Source: Streptomyces zingiberis (GTDB lineage Bacteria > Actinomycetota > Actinomycetes > Streptomycetales > Streptomycetaceae). Taken from it: a DNA stretch of 64,000 nucleotides. The translations under genes and the position numbers were made by a program. Location of the stretch: NCBI RefSeq assembly GCF_012034935.1, contig NZ_JAATEN010000012.1, forward strand, positions 120,270 to 184,269. The letters run 5' to 3'. Of this stretch, positions 25,656 through 34,549 are shown piece by piece. The stretch's first letter is position 1, and each line of letters begins with the position of its first letter. The notes below the pieces were generated by a model that saw only the letters and a program-made list of their open reading frames with translations, ran no database searches and was not told the DNA's origin.

Positions 25656-27785
25656 TCAGGAGAGTCCTGCCTCCCGCATCTGGCGGAGCTCCTTCTTGAG
25701 TTCACCGACCTCGTCCCGGAGACGGGCCGCCACCTCGAACTGGAGATCGGCCGCGGCGGCGCGCATCCGGTCCGTCATCTCCTCGATGAGTTCGGCCAGT
25801 TCGGCCGCGGGACGGTCGGTGGGCACCGCGGGCTCGCGGCGGCCCGAGGCGGCGGCCGCCTTGCCGCCGAGGGCGGGCACGGGGGTCTTCTTCGCCTCCC
25901 GGCCGTCCCCCGGGGCGCGGTAGCCCGTGCCCAGCAGTTCCTGGGTGTCGATCTCCTCGCGGGCGATGGTGGCCACGATGTCGTTGATCTTCTTCCGCAG
26001 CGGCTGCGGGTCGACCCCCTTCTCCCGGTTGTAGGCGATCTGCTTCTCCCGGCGGCGGTTGGTCTCCTCGATGGCCCGATCCATGGCCGGCGTGATCTTG
26101 TCGGCGTACATGTGGACCTGGCCGGAGACGTTCCGCGCCGCCCGGCCGATGGTCTGGATCAGGGAGGTGCCGGAGCGGAGGAAACCCTCCTTGTCGGCGT
26201 CGAGGATCGCGACCAGCGAGACCTCGGGCAGATCGAGTCCCTCACGGAGGAGGTTGATGCCCACCAGGACGTCGAACTCCCCGGAGCGCAGTTCCCGCAG
26301 CAACTCGACGCGGCGCAGGGTGTCCACGTCGGAGTGGAGGTAGCGGACCTGGATGCCGAGTTCGAGGAAGTAGTCGGTGAGGTCCTCGGCCATCTTCTTG
26401 GTGAGCGTGGTCACCAGGACGCGCTCGTCCCGCTCGGTACGGACCCGGATCTCGTGCACCAGGTCGTCGATCTGCCCCTCGGTGGACTTGACCACCACCT
26501 CCGGGTCGACCAGGCCGGTGGGCCGGATGATCTGCTCGACGACGCCCGCGGAACGGGAGAGTTCGTACGGCCCCGGGGTGGCGGAAAGGTAGACGGTCTG
26601 GCCGACCCGCTCCTGGAACTCCTCGAACCTCAGCGGCCGGTTGTCCATCGCGGAGGGCAGCCGGAAGCCGTGGTCGACCAGGGTGCGCTTGCGGGAGGCG
26701 TCCCCCTCGTGCATCGCCCCGATCTGCGGCACGGTGACATGCGACTCGTCGATGACCAGGAGGAAGTCCTCCGGGAAGTAGTCGAGGAGGGTGTGCGGCG
26801 GGGAGCCGGTCTCCCGTCCGTCGATGTGCAGGGAGTAGTTCTCGATGCCGGAGCAGGTGCCGATCTGGCGCATCATCTCGATGTCGTAGGTGGTGCGCAT
26901 CCGCAGCCGCTGGGCCTCCAGCAGCTTGCCCTGGCGCTCCATCCGCTCCAGGGACTCCGCCAGCTCCCGTTCGATGGCGGAGACGGCCCGCTCCATGCGC
27001 TCCGGGCCGGCGACGTAGTGGCTGGCGGGGAAGACGTAGAGCTGCTGGTCCTCGCTGATGACCTCGCCGGTGAGCGGGTGGAGGGTGGAGAGCGCCTCGA
27101 TCTCGTCCCCGAACATCTCGATGCGGACGGCCAGCTCCTCGTAGACCGGGAAGATCTCGATCGTGTCGCCGCGGACCCGGAAGGTGCCCCGGGTGAAGGC
27201 CGTGTCGTTGCGGGCGTACTGGATGCCGACGAAGCGGCGGAGCAACTCGTCGCGGTCGTACTCCTCGCCGACGCGCAGGGGGACCATCCGGTCGACGTAC
27301 TCCTGCGGGGTTCCCAGGCCGTAGATGCAGGAGACGGAGGCGACCACCACGACGTCACGCCGGGTGAGCAGGGCGTTGGTCGCCGAATGGCGCAGCCGTT
27401 CGACCTCCTCGTTGATGGAGGAGTCCTTCTCGATGTAGGTGTCCGACTGCGGGACGTACGCCTCGGGCTGGTAGTAGTCGTAGTAGGAGACGAAGTACTC
27501 GACGGCGTTGTTCGGCAGGAGCTCGCGGAACTCGTTGGCGAGCTGGGCGGCCAGCGTCTTGTTCGGCGCCATCACCAGGGTCGGCCGCTGGAGCCGTTCG
27601 ATCATCCAGGCGGCGGTCGCCGACTTGCCCGTGCCGGTGGCGCCGAGCAGCACGACGTCCTGCTCGCCGGCGCGGACGCGCCGCTCCAGGTCCGCGATGG
27701 CCGCGGGCTGGTCACCGCTGGGGCGGTACGGGCTGACGACCTCGAAGGGCGCCACCGTGCGTTCGATGTGGGATACGGGCCGCAT
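25656..27785 (-). CDS. uvrB: Excinuclease ABC subunit B
   Basis: DNA helicase-like subunit that verifies damage and positions UvrC. The 709-residue protein has Walker A GATGTGKSATAAW, the beta-hairpin region with the tyrosines of YYDYYQPEAYVP, Walker B LLVIDESHVT, helicase motif VI QTIGRAARN, and a C-terminal UVR motif (LQFEVAARLRDEVGELKKEL) that contacts UvrC. The ATG at 27785 (MRPVSHIERTVAPFEVV) is the family start; the frame continues to 27869 as Pro/Gly-rich nonsense. No LexA-like box is seen upstream, unlike uvrA. Confidence 0.97.
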   Translation of the reverse strand: MRPVSHIERTVAPFEVVSPYRPSGDQPAAIADLERRVRAGEQDVVLLGATGTGKSATAAWMIERLQRPTLVMAPNKTLAAQLANEFRELLPNNAVEYFVSYYDYYQPEAYVPQSDTYIEKDSSINEEVERLRHSATNALLTRRDVVVVASVSCIYGLGTPQEYVDRMVPLRVGEEYDRDELLRRFVGIQYARNDTAFTRGTFRVRGDTIEIFPVYEELAVRIEMFGDEIEALSTLHPLTGEVISEDQQLYVFPASHYVAGPERMERAVSAIERELAESLERMERQGKLLEAQRLRMRTTYDIEMMRQIGTCSGIENYSLHIDGRETGSPPHTLLDYFPEDFLLVIDESHVTVPQIGAMHEGDASRKRTLVDHGFRLPSAMDNRPLRFEEFQERVGQTVYLSATPGPYELSRSAGVVEQIIRPTGLVDPEVVVKSTEGQIDDLVHEIRVRTERDERVLVTTLTKKMAEDLTDYFLELGIQVRYLHSDVDTLRRVELLRELRSGEFDVLVGINLLREGLDLPEVSLVAILDADKEGFLRSGTSLIQTIGRAARNVSGQVHMYADKITPAMDRAIEETNRRREKQIAYNREKGVDPQPLRKKINDIVATIAREEIDTQELLGTGYRAPGDGREAKKTPVPALGGKAAAASGRREPAVPTDRPAAELAELIEEMTDRMRAAAADLQFEVAARLRDEVGELKKELRQMREAGLS

Positions 27786-28243
27786 GTCACCACCGTACGG
27801 CCCGGCACCGACAACCGGCGTTCCGGACGGACGTGGGGGCCGGGCGGCCCGGCCGGCGCCCGGCGGCACCGGCGCTCCGGGCCGCTCCGGGCCGCCGGTA
27901 CCCGCCGGTACGGTCCGCTCCGGGCCGGTACGGGCCGTCCAGCCACCGGCGCCCGGCGGCAGCAGCGGTGTCCCCCGATCGGATCAAGCCGTCCCGGCCC
28001 ACCCGGGAGGGCCCGCCCGCCCGGGGTTTCCAGGGCGGATGAGACCCCTGTGGCGACGGCAATCACCCGTGACACGCCCCGGACGGCGCGACGGGAGCGC
28101 TCACCACTCCATATCGTGACAAGAGCGGACACACAACTCTGCGGAGTCGCTCGTTCACTTTCTGGCCATCCCACGCCTGTTTCGTGTTGGCGGGCGGCTG
28201 GGAACCTCGGCGGGTCCGTGAACACCCGACGCGAGGAGTCCAC
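27786..28243. other. Divergent intergenic region uvrB / glycerophosphodiesterase
   Basis: 458 bp between divergent starts. The uvrB-proximal half has three copies of GCTCCGGGCC (27873-27923 region). The other half is AT-richer around 28110-28200 and contains the PHO-box-like repeat at 28153-28174. No gene is supported. Confidence 0.5.
28153..28174 (+). promoter_or_regulatory. PHO-box-like direct repeat upstream of GDPD gene
   Basis: GTTCACTTTCT followed by GGCCATCCCAC forms two 11-bp units. The first matches the Streptomyces PhoP unit core GTTCACC at six of seven positions, the second at four. It lies about 70-90 bp upstream of a glycerophosphodiesterase, a gene class known to belong to the phosphate-starvation regulon. 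Confidence 0.35.
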
Positions 28244-29155
28244 GTGCTCACACGCCCTGTCGCAGCTCTCACCGGCGCGGTGCTGGGGTTCTCCGCACTC
28301 TTCCTCTCCGCGCCGGCGGCCCAGGCGGCCGCCGGCTCCCCCGGGGACCCGGTGGTCGTCGCCCACCGCGGCGCCTCCGGCTACGCCCCCGAGAACACCC
28401 TCGCCGCCGCGGACAAGGCGGACGAGCTCGGCACGCTCTGGGTGGAGAACGACGTCCAGCGCACCCGGGACGGCGCGCTGGTCGTCATCCACGACACGAC
28501 GCTCGCCCGCACGACGAACGTCGAGGAGGTCTTCCCCGACCGCGCCCCCTGGAACGTCGCCGACTTCACCCTGCGGGAGATCCGGCAGCTCGACGCGGGC
28601 AGCTGGTTCTCCGCCGAGTACGCCGGGGAGCGGATCCCCACCCTCCGCGAGTTCCTCCGCACGCTGACCCGCAACCGGCAGAACCTGCTGCTGGAGACCA
28701 AGGCGCCGGAGCTGTACCCGGGCATCGAGCGGCAGATCCTGCGGGAGCTGCGGTGGACCGGCTGGCTGAGCCCGTACCACGTGCGCTCCAAGCTGATCGT
28801 GCAGAGCTTCTCCGCGGAGAGCGTCAAGGCGGTGCACGAGCAGCGCCCGGACGTGAAGACCGGCTTCCTGGGCACCCCGGCGGTGGCGGACCTGCCCGCC
28901 TACGCGGAGTTCACCGACCAGATCAACCCCAGCTTCCGGACGGTGACCGCCGAGTACGTGGCCGCCGTCCACCGTCTGAAGGGCGCCCACGGCAAGCCCC
29001 TGGAACTGCTGACCTGGACGGTCAACGACGGGCCCACCGCCGCGTCGCTCGCCGGCCTCGGGGTGGACGGGATCATCACCAACCACCCGGACGTGGTGGC
29101 GAAGGCCGTCGGCGGCCGGACGGCGGCCGGGGCCCCGGCCCTGGCCGGACGCTGA
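28244..29155 (+). CDS. Secreted glycerophosphodiester phosphodiesterase
   Basis: 303-residue GDPD-family enzyme that would release sn-glycerol 3-phosphate from deacylated phospholipids or teichoic acid outside the cell. It has a Sec signal peptide (LTRPVAALTGAVLGFSALF, cleavage after AQA) and the catalytic motif VVAHRGASGYAPENT. The metal/acid residues lie in WVENDVQRTRDGALVVIHD, LLLETKAPE and the C-terminal GIITNHPD. The GTG at 28244 is preceded by GAGGAG. It is monocistronic, with repeat-rich hairpins downstream (29158-29200) and a PHO-box-like site upstream. Confidence 0.93.
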   Translation: MLTRPVAALTGAVLGFSALFLSAPAAQAAAGSPGDPVVVAHRGASGYAPENTLAAADKADELGTLWVENDVQRTRDGALVVIHDTTLARTTNVEEVFPDRAPWNVADFTLREIRQLDAGSWFSAEYAGERIPTLREFLRTLTRNRQNLLLETKAPELYPGIERQILRELRWTGWLSPYHVRSKLIVQSFSAESVKAVHEQRPDVKTGFLGTPAVADLPAYAEFTDQINPSFRTVTAEYVAAVHRLKGAHGKPLELLTWTVNDGPTAASLAGLGVDGIITNHPDVVAKAVGGRTAAGAPALAGR

Positions 29156-29157
29156 CC

Positions 29158-29200
29158 CGCCGGACTGCGCAGTCCGGCGCAGTCCGGCGCAGTCCGCCGG
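29158..29200 (+). terminator. Repeat-built hairpin after GDPD gene
   Basis: A 13-bp perfect stem (29158-29170 with 29177-29189) follows the stop codon immediately. The 10-bp unit GCGCAGTCCG is repeated three times in tandem (29167, 29177, 29187), so the left arm could pair with any of several right arms. Confidence 0.65.
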
Positions 29201-29500
29201 TGACCACGTGGCCGCCGGCCGGGGAGCACCCGGCCGGCGGCCTCCGTCTGCCCGCCGCGGGTTCCGCCGGGGCCGCCCGCGCCGGCCGCTGGGCGGCTTC
29301 GGCGGCGGGCCGTCGATGAAGCGTGCGCTGCTGGAGCCGGCGGGAGTGCTCCCGCAGCCCCTGTTCCGACCGCCGGGGCCGCCCGGCCCACCCAGCCGCC
29401 CAGGCCGCCCGGGGGACGGCAGCGCGCGGCCTCCCGGCCCGGGCCCTCCCCCGGAGCACGGGCCGTGCGCCCTGTCGGTGGGGTCCGGCAGACTCGGGCC
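29201..29500. other. Intergenic region GDPD / MFS permease
   Basis: 300 bp of very GC-rich sequence after the hairpin. No supported gene. The MFS gene starts at its end with little visible leader. Confidence 0.4.
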
Positions 29501-30889
29501 GTGACCACAGCCCAGGGCCCGGCCGACCCCCGGGACACCCCGCCCGCCCCGTCCGGAGCCGCGTCCCCCGGCGCGCCCCCGTCCGCCCGCGCGGCCCCGG
29601 ATCCGGCGGATCTGCCCGCGCTGCGCCGGCGGACCACGGCGGTCCTCGTCGTGAGCCAGATCCTCGGCGGGCTCGGCGTCGCGATCGGGGTCGCCCTCTC
29701 CTCCGTGCTGTCCCAGGAGGTCGGCGGCTCGGCCGCGGTGGCCGGGCTCGGCCCCACGGCCGCGGTCCTGGGCACCGCCCTGCTCTCCGTGCCGCTGGCC
29801 GCCCTGATGGCCGCGCGCGGCCGGCGGCCCGGGCTCACCCTCGCGTACGCGATCGGCGCGGCGGGCGGCGGTCTCACCGTCCTGGCCGCGGTCGCCGGCT
29901 CCTTCCCGCTGCTCCTGCTGGGGATGGCCCTCTTCGGTGCGGCCTCCTCGGCCAATCTGCAGGCCCGGTTCGCCGCCGCCGATCTCGCCCCCGCCGAGCG
30001 CCGGGCCCGGGCCATCTCCACCGTCGTCTGGGCCACCACCGTGGGCGCCGTCCTCGGGCCGAACGTGGCGGCGCCGGCCGGCCGGAGCGTGACGGGGCTC
30101 GGCATACCCCCGGCCGCCGGCCCCTTCCTGTGGGCGGCGGCCGTCTTCCTGCTGTGCGCGCTCGTGGTGGCCGTGCTGCTCCGCCCGGACCCGCTGCTCA
30201 CCGCCCGCGCCCTCGCCGGGGAGAGCGCGTCGCCGGGGCGTGCCGGGTCGCTGCGCGCCGGGCTCGCCGCGGTGGCGGAATCCCGGCCGGCCCGGCTGGC
30301 GCTGGTCACGGTCGCCACCGCGCACACGGCCATGGTCGCCGTCATGGTGATGACCCCGGTCGACCTGGCGCACCACGGCGCGGACATCGAGCTGATCGGC
30401 CTGGTGATCAGCGGTCACATCGCGGGCATGTACGCCTTCTCCCCGCTGATGGGCCGGCTGAGCGACCGGGCCGGCCGGCTGCCGGTGATCGCGCTGGCGC
30501 TGGGGCTGGTGGCGGTGGCGACTCTGCTGGCGGGCACGGCCGGGGGCGCCCACGGCCGCACCGCGGCGGGGCTGTTCCTCCTCGGCCTGGGCTGGTCCGC
30601 GGGGCTGGTGTCGGGTTCGGCGCTGCTGACGGACTCGGTGCCGCAGAGCGCCCGCGCCGCGGTGCAGGGCCTGTCGGACCTGGCGATGAACGCGTCGGCG
30701 GGGGTGGGCGGCGTGGTGGCCGGGCTGGTGGTGGCCGGGGCCGGGTACGGCCGGCTCAACGCCCTGGCCGCACTGCTGCTCCTCCCGGCGGCCGTCCTCA
30801 CGCTCCGCCTGAGGTTCCGTCCGGGTCCGGGCGGCCCGCCTCCGGCCGTGTCCGCCGGACGGGGCGCGCCGGGTGGCGAGGAGGGGTGA
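29501..30889 (+). CDS. MFS transporter
   Basis: 462-residue permease with about 12 membrane helices after a Pro/Ala-rich N-terminal extension of ~45 residues. The loop 2-3 region reads AALMAARGRRPGL and the central loop repeat is SPLMGRLSDRAGRLP, the MFS signature in the second half. Substrate unknown. The GTG at 29501 is taken as start; a GTG at 29465 would lengthen the tail. It is followed after 64 bp by a FUSC-like membrane gene on the same strand. Confidence 0.82.
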   Translation: MTTAQGPADPRDTPPAPSGAASPGAPPSARAAPDPADLPALRRRTTAVLVVSQILGGLGVAIGVALSSVLSQEVGGSAAVAGLGPTAAVLGTALLSVPLAALMAARGRRPGLTLAYAIGAAGGGLTVLAAVAGSFPLLLLGMALFGAASSANLQARFAAADLAPAERRARAISTVVWATTVGAVLGPNVAAPAGRSVTGLGIPPAAGPFLWAAAVFLLCALVVAVLLRPDPLLTARALAGESASPGRAGSLRAGLAAVAESRPARLALVTVATAHTAMVAVMVMTPVDLAHHGADIELIGLVISGHIAGMYAFSPLMGRLSDRAGRLPVIALALGLVAVATLLAGTAGGAHGRTAAGLFLLGLGWSAGLVSGSALLTDSVPQSARAAVQGLSDLAMNASAGVGGVVAGLVVAGAGYGRLNALAALLLLPAAVLTLRLRFRPGPGGPPPAVSAGRGAPGGEEG

Positions 30890-30953
30890 CCCAGCCGGGT
30901 GGCGCGGCGCCTCCGCGGCGAATCCCTGCTGGTGAAGCGGGAATGCGGACAGA

Positions 30954-32228
30954 ATGCGCGATGTCGTCCCGGAGCCCGTGGCCAAGCTCGTCCGGCGCCG
31001 CAGGGAGCCCGTCGTCGTCCAGACGCTCCGCTCCGCGACCGCCGCCACCCTCTCGTACGCGGCGGCCGTCTACCTGCTGGGGTCCTCACCGCCCCCGCTG
31101 CTGGCCCCGCTGACCGCGCTGCTCGTCGTCCAGGTCACCCTCTACGCCACGCTCACCAGCGGTATCCGCCGGGTCAACGCCGTCGTCGCGGGGGTGCTCG
31201 TCGCGGTGGGGTTCGCCGCCTGGGTCGGCCTCGCCTGGTGGAGTCTCGGGCTGCTGATCATTTCCGCCCTGGTCACCGGCCATCTGGTACGGGCCGGGGA
31301 GTTCGTCCCGGAGGTGGCGATCTCCGCGATGCTCGTCCTCGGCGTGGCCCACTCGACCGACCTGGCCCTGGCCCGGGTGCTGGAGACCCTGGTCGGCGCC
31401 GGGGTGGGGCTGCTGTTCAACCTGGTCTTCGTCCCACCGGTGTGGGTGGAGGACGCGGGCGATTCCATCAAGGACCTCGCCCGCCGGATGGCGAAGCTGC
31501 TCCAGGACACCGGCGACGAACTCGGCGGTCACACCCCGGTGGAGGTGGCGGACGCCCGGCTGAAGGAGGCGCGCCGCCTCGACCAGGACATCTCCGAGGT
31601 GGACCAGGATCTCACCCGCGCCGAGGAGAGCCTGCGGTTCAATCCCCGGGTGCGGGAGGGGCTGCTCTCCCGGATCGTGCTGCGGACCGGTCTGGACACC
31701 CTGGAGATCTGCGCGGTGATACTGCGCGTGACCACCCGCAGCCTGGCCGACCTGGCCCGGGCGCGCACGGAGGAGGCGCTGTTCCCCAAGGACGTCTCGG
31801 ACGCGCTGCGCGAGCTTTTCACCAACATGGCCGGAGCGGTGGACAGCTTCGCCGTCCTGATCACCGATCAGGTCAGCGAGAACGCCGAGGACGCCGAGAC
31901 GTTCCTGCTCACCGAGTTGTCCGCGGCCCGGATGAGCCGGGAGCACGTGGCCCGGCTGCTGCTGGAGAAGGTGCAGGAACACCCCCGCCAGTGGCAGCTG
32001 CACGGCGCGCTGCTCGCGGAGGTGGACCGGTTCCTCGACGAACTGGACGTGGACAAACGCTCGATGCGGCTGGCGGAGGAGCTCGACCGCTACTCGCGGG
32101 AGCAGCGCCACCGCCACCCGCGTATCGACCGGCTCAAGCGGCGGCTCCGCCGCCGGCTGCCGGGCGCCGGCTCCCACCGGTCGGGGCGGCGTCCGGGGAA
32201 GACCCGGCAGGAGGAGAGCCCGGCCTGA
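30954..32228 (+). CDS. FUSC/aromatic acid exporter-like membrane protein
   Basis: 424-residue protein with six or seven hydrophobic helices in the first ~170 residues (ATLSYAAAVYLLG, LLAPLTALLVVQVTLYATL, AVVAGVLVAVGFAAWVGLAWW, VLETLVGAGVGLLFNLVFVPP). A long charged cytoplasmic helical region follows (about 180-395), with a basic tail (RLKRRLRRRLPG). The layout matches the FUSC/ArAE family of putative aromatic compound exporters. The substrate is unknown. It may be cotranscribed with the preceding MFS gene. Confidence 0.8.
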   Translation: MRDVVPEPVAKLVRRRREPVVVQTLRSATAATLSYAAAVYLLGSSPPPLLAPLTALLVVQVTLYATLTSGIRRVNAVVAGVLVAVGFAAWVGLAWWSLGLLIISALVTGHLVRAGEFVPEVAISAMLVLGVAHSTDLALARVLETLVGAGVGLLFNLVFVPPVWVEDAGDSIKDLARRMAKLLQDTGDELGGHTPVEVADARLKEARRLDQDISEVDQDLTRAEESLRFNPRVREGLLSRIVLRTGLDTLEICAVILRVTTRSLADLARARTEEALFPKDVSDALRELFTNMAGAVDSFAVLITDQVSENAEDAETFLLTELSAARMSREHVARLLLEKVQEHPRQWQLHGALLAEVDRFLDELDVDKRSMRLAEELDRYSREQRHRHPRIDRLKRRLRRRLPGAGSHRSGRRPGKTRQEESPA

Positions 32229-32269
32229 CGGCGGCCCGGGAAGGACGGAACCCGGGGCCGGGCCGGTGG

Positions 32270-32917
32270 TCAGCCCAGGGCGGTACCGTTCCACGCCGGT
32301 CGCCGCGGGTCGTCCGCCCGGACCACGACATGCGCCGTCTCCTCGGGCCGGATCTCCGCCTCGTAGCGGGCGAAGGCGGGCAGCGTCCAGCGCTCCCCCA
32401 CCGGTGTGCGGCGCTCCAGGGCTCCCGGCGACAGCCGCAGATGGACCGTCAGGTCGAAGGGGAACCAGTGGCCGAGCAGCAGCGGGCCGTGGAGCAGCAG
32501 CACGCTCCCGGGCGGCAGCGCGGTGTAGGGGCTGCGGGTGGCGCGGTCCGCCTCCGGGTCCCACAGGTCCGGGAGCACCCGCCCACTGCCTCCGGGCTCC
32601 AGCGGCCCGAACACCTCACGCCACAGCGCCCCGGTGTCGAGCCGGCGCTCGTAGTACGCCTCGGGATCCTCCCGCCCGGTCTCGTAGCGCAGCGCGGCCG
32701 GGCGGAGGAAACCACCGGCCGCGACGGGGAGCGCGGGCCGGCCGTGGAGCCGCAGCGCCTCGGCGAGCCGCGCCGCGAGGCCCCCGGGCCGGGCGGCGGG
32801 TGCCCCGTCGAGCGCGACGCGGAGCCACGGCCCGCCGTCCGCGCCGGGCCCCGCCGTGCCGATCCGCTCCGCCAGCGCCTCCGTCAGCCGTTCCCAGGAG
32901 ATCGCTTCCATCCGCAT
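32270..32917 (-). CDS. Uridine-kinase-like protein with degenerate P-loop
   Basis: 215-residue protein of the kind usually annotated uridine kinase in Streptomyces. The overall P-loop kinase fold is visible: an opening strand VALDG, the substrate-region DPEAYYERRLDTGALWREVFGPL, the hydrophobic strand SVLLLHGPLLLG and the lid-like HLRLSPGALERRTP. The Walker A position (residues 38-46, GAPAARPGG) has neither the GK[ST] lysine nor the glycine pattern. It may not bind ATP in the usual way. It is convergent with the FUSC gene, 41 bp apart. Confidence 0.65.
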   Translation of the reverse strand: MRMEAISWERLTEALAERIGTAGPGADGGPWLRVALDGAPAARPGGLAARLAEALRLHGRPALPVAAGGFLRPAALRYETGREDPEAYYERRLDTGALWREVFGPLEPGGSGRVLPDLWDPEADRATRSPYTALPPGSVLLLHGPLLLGHWFPFDLTVHLRLSPGALERRTPVGERWTLPAFARYEAEIRPEETAHVVVRADDPRRPAWNGTALG

Positions 32918-33120
32918 GGAGCCATCATCCCCGTCCGGCCCCCGTTCCCGGCGAGCGGGCGGAGAGCCGCGGGGACGGGGAGAGCGGATCCGCGGCGGTC
33001 CGGACGTGGCGGCGCCCTCACCCGGTTGGCGCCCCCGCGGGCCCCGGCCGGGCGTGATACCACCGTGCTCCCCGGGGTACCGCGACGCTGTCCGTCGCCG
33101 TCCGATCGGAGTGGTCCGCG

Positions 33121-33681
33121 TTGAGCACCCCTCGCCCCCTGTTCACCTTCGGCCATGGCACGGCCGGCCGGGAGTTTCTCACCGAACTGCTGCGCGAGGC
33201 CGGCATCGCGGGTGTCGTGGACGTGCGGACGGCGCCGGGCAGCCGCCGCAACCCGGACGTGTCCCGGGCCGCGCTGGGCTCGTGGCTGCCCGGCGCGGAT
33301 ATCGGGTACCGCTGGGAGCCCCGGCTCGGCGGCTTCCGGCGCGCGGCGCCCGGCTCCCCCGACACCTTCTGGCGGAACGACTCGTTCCGGGGCTACGCGG
33401 GCCACACCCGCGACCCGGACTTCCGCGCCGCCATGGACGATCTCCTGTCGGAGGCGGCCACCGCCTCCACGGCGGTGATGTGCGGCGAATCGGTGTGGTG
33501 GCGCTGCCATCGGCGGCTCATCGCGGACTTCGCCGTGCTGGCCCGGGGAACGCCCGTACTCCACCTGGCCCACGACGGCCGGCTCACCCCGCACCCGCCC
33601 ACCGCCGGGGCGCGGCTGCGCGAGGACGGGCTGCTGGTCTACGACCGCCCGGACGGGGAGCCGCGGGCACGCCGGGACTGA
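33121..33681 (+). CDS. DUF488-family protein
   Basis: 186-residue protein with the DUF488 signatures: FTFGHGTAGREFLTELL, GVVDVRTAPGSRRNPDVS, the aromatic RWEPRLGGFR, FRGYAGH and the Cys-containing VMCGESVWWRCHRRLIAD. The family is of unknown function. It starts with the rare codon TTG at 33121, supported by GGAG nine bases upstream and by the absence of ATG or GTG in frame nearby. It has its own terminator at 33682-33709. Confidence 0.85.
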   Translation: MSTPRPLFTFGHGTAGREFLTELLREAGIAGVVDVRTAPGSRRNPDVSRAALGSWLPGADIGYRWEPRLGGFRRAAPGSPDTFWRNDSFRGYAGHTRDPDFRAAMDDLLSEAATASTAVMCGESVWWRCHRRLIADFAVLARGTPVLHLAHDGRLTPHPPTAGARLREDGLLVYDRPDGEPRARRD

Positions 33682-33709
33682 CCTCCTCCCCTGGGAGCGA
33701 GGGAGGAGG
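33682..33709 (+). terminator. Hairpin after DUF488 gene
   Basis: CCTCCTCCC (33682-33690) and GGGAGGAGG (33701-33709) pair perfectly around a 10-base loop directly at the stop codon. Confidence 0.65.
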
Positions 33710-33828
33710 GGCGCCCGGCCGGGAAAGTCCCGCTCCGGGGCCCCTTGCGCCCCCAGCGCCCGCGCCGTCACCGCAAACCCGGGCCCCCCACCGCGCCACC
33801 GGCCGGGCCGGTCCCTGGGACGCACTCC

Positions 33829-33858
33829 GGCCCCGGGTCCTGAGACGGACCCGGGGCC
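33829..33858 (-). terminator. Hairpin downstream of TPR gene
   Basis: Twelve-bp perfect arms (GGCCCCGGGTCC at 33829-33840 and complement at 33847-33858) with TGAGAC loop, 84 bp beyond the stop of the minus-strand TPR gene. Confidence 0.7.
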
Positions 33859-33941
33859 GGGGCAAAGGCGGTGGCACCGCTGGGGCCGGAAGCCGGAACG
33901 CGAGACCCGGGCCGCGCGCACGGCACCGTGCCGCCCCGGGC

Positions 33942-34328
33942 TCAGCCCGTAGCGGGCCAGGGGCCCGCCGTCCCGCCGAAGCCGGCCGCCGCCAGATACT
34001 CCGGTCGGGGGTCCAGGGCCGCCGCGAGCCGGAAGTGGCGGGTGGCCTCCGCCGCCCGGTCGGCCCGCTGCAGGGTGCGGGCCAGGGCGAAGTGGGCGAA
34101 GGCGTTGTCGGGCTCCCGCTCCAGGACGACCTGGAACTCCTGCTCGGCCGGGCGGAGCTGCGCCGCGTGGTAGTAGGCACGGGCGCGCAGCAGCCGGGCC
34201 GCGGTGTTCTCCGGGTGGTCCGTGACGACGGAGTCCAGCAGCTTGACGGCGCCCAGCGGGTCACGGGCGGCCAGCAGGTGCTCGGCGGCGCGGAACTGGA
34301 TGACGTTGGTCTCGGGGCTCATGGTCAC
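33942..34328 (-). CDS. Small tetratricopeptide-repeat protein
   Basis: 128-residue protein with about three TPR units: residues about 11-44 (FRAAEHLLAARDPLGAVKLL), 45-78 (PENTAARLLRARAYYHAAQL) and 79-113 (PDNAFAHFALARTLQRADR). TPRs mediate protein-protein contacts; the partner is unknown. The GTG at 34328 is preferred because AGGAG lies seven bases upstream; the ATG at 34322 is the alternative. It lies downstream of coaE on the same strand with ~220 bp between. Confidence 0.8.
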   Translation of the reverse strand: MTMSPETNVIQFRAAEHLLAARDPLGAVKLLDSVVTDHPENTAARLLRARAYYHAAQLRPAEQEFQVVLEREPDNAFAHFALARTLQRADRAAEATRHFRLAAALDPRPEYLAAAGFGGTAGPWPATG

Positions 34329-34549
34329 CGGACTTCTCCTTCCCGGAGCCGGGACGGCCCCGGGGGCCGGTCTCCGCTCCGTACGCCCGCTCAACGCGGT
34401 TCGCGCTCGGCGCATTCCCGGCCCCCTGGCCCCGGCCACCCGGTGCGGACGCGGCCGCCGGATCCCGGAGCGGGAAGGACCGGACGGGGGCGGAGCCGTG
34501 CGCCGGGCGCGGGGCCCGTCGTCCGCGGACCGCCTCGGCGCGGGACCGC

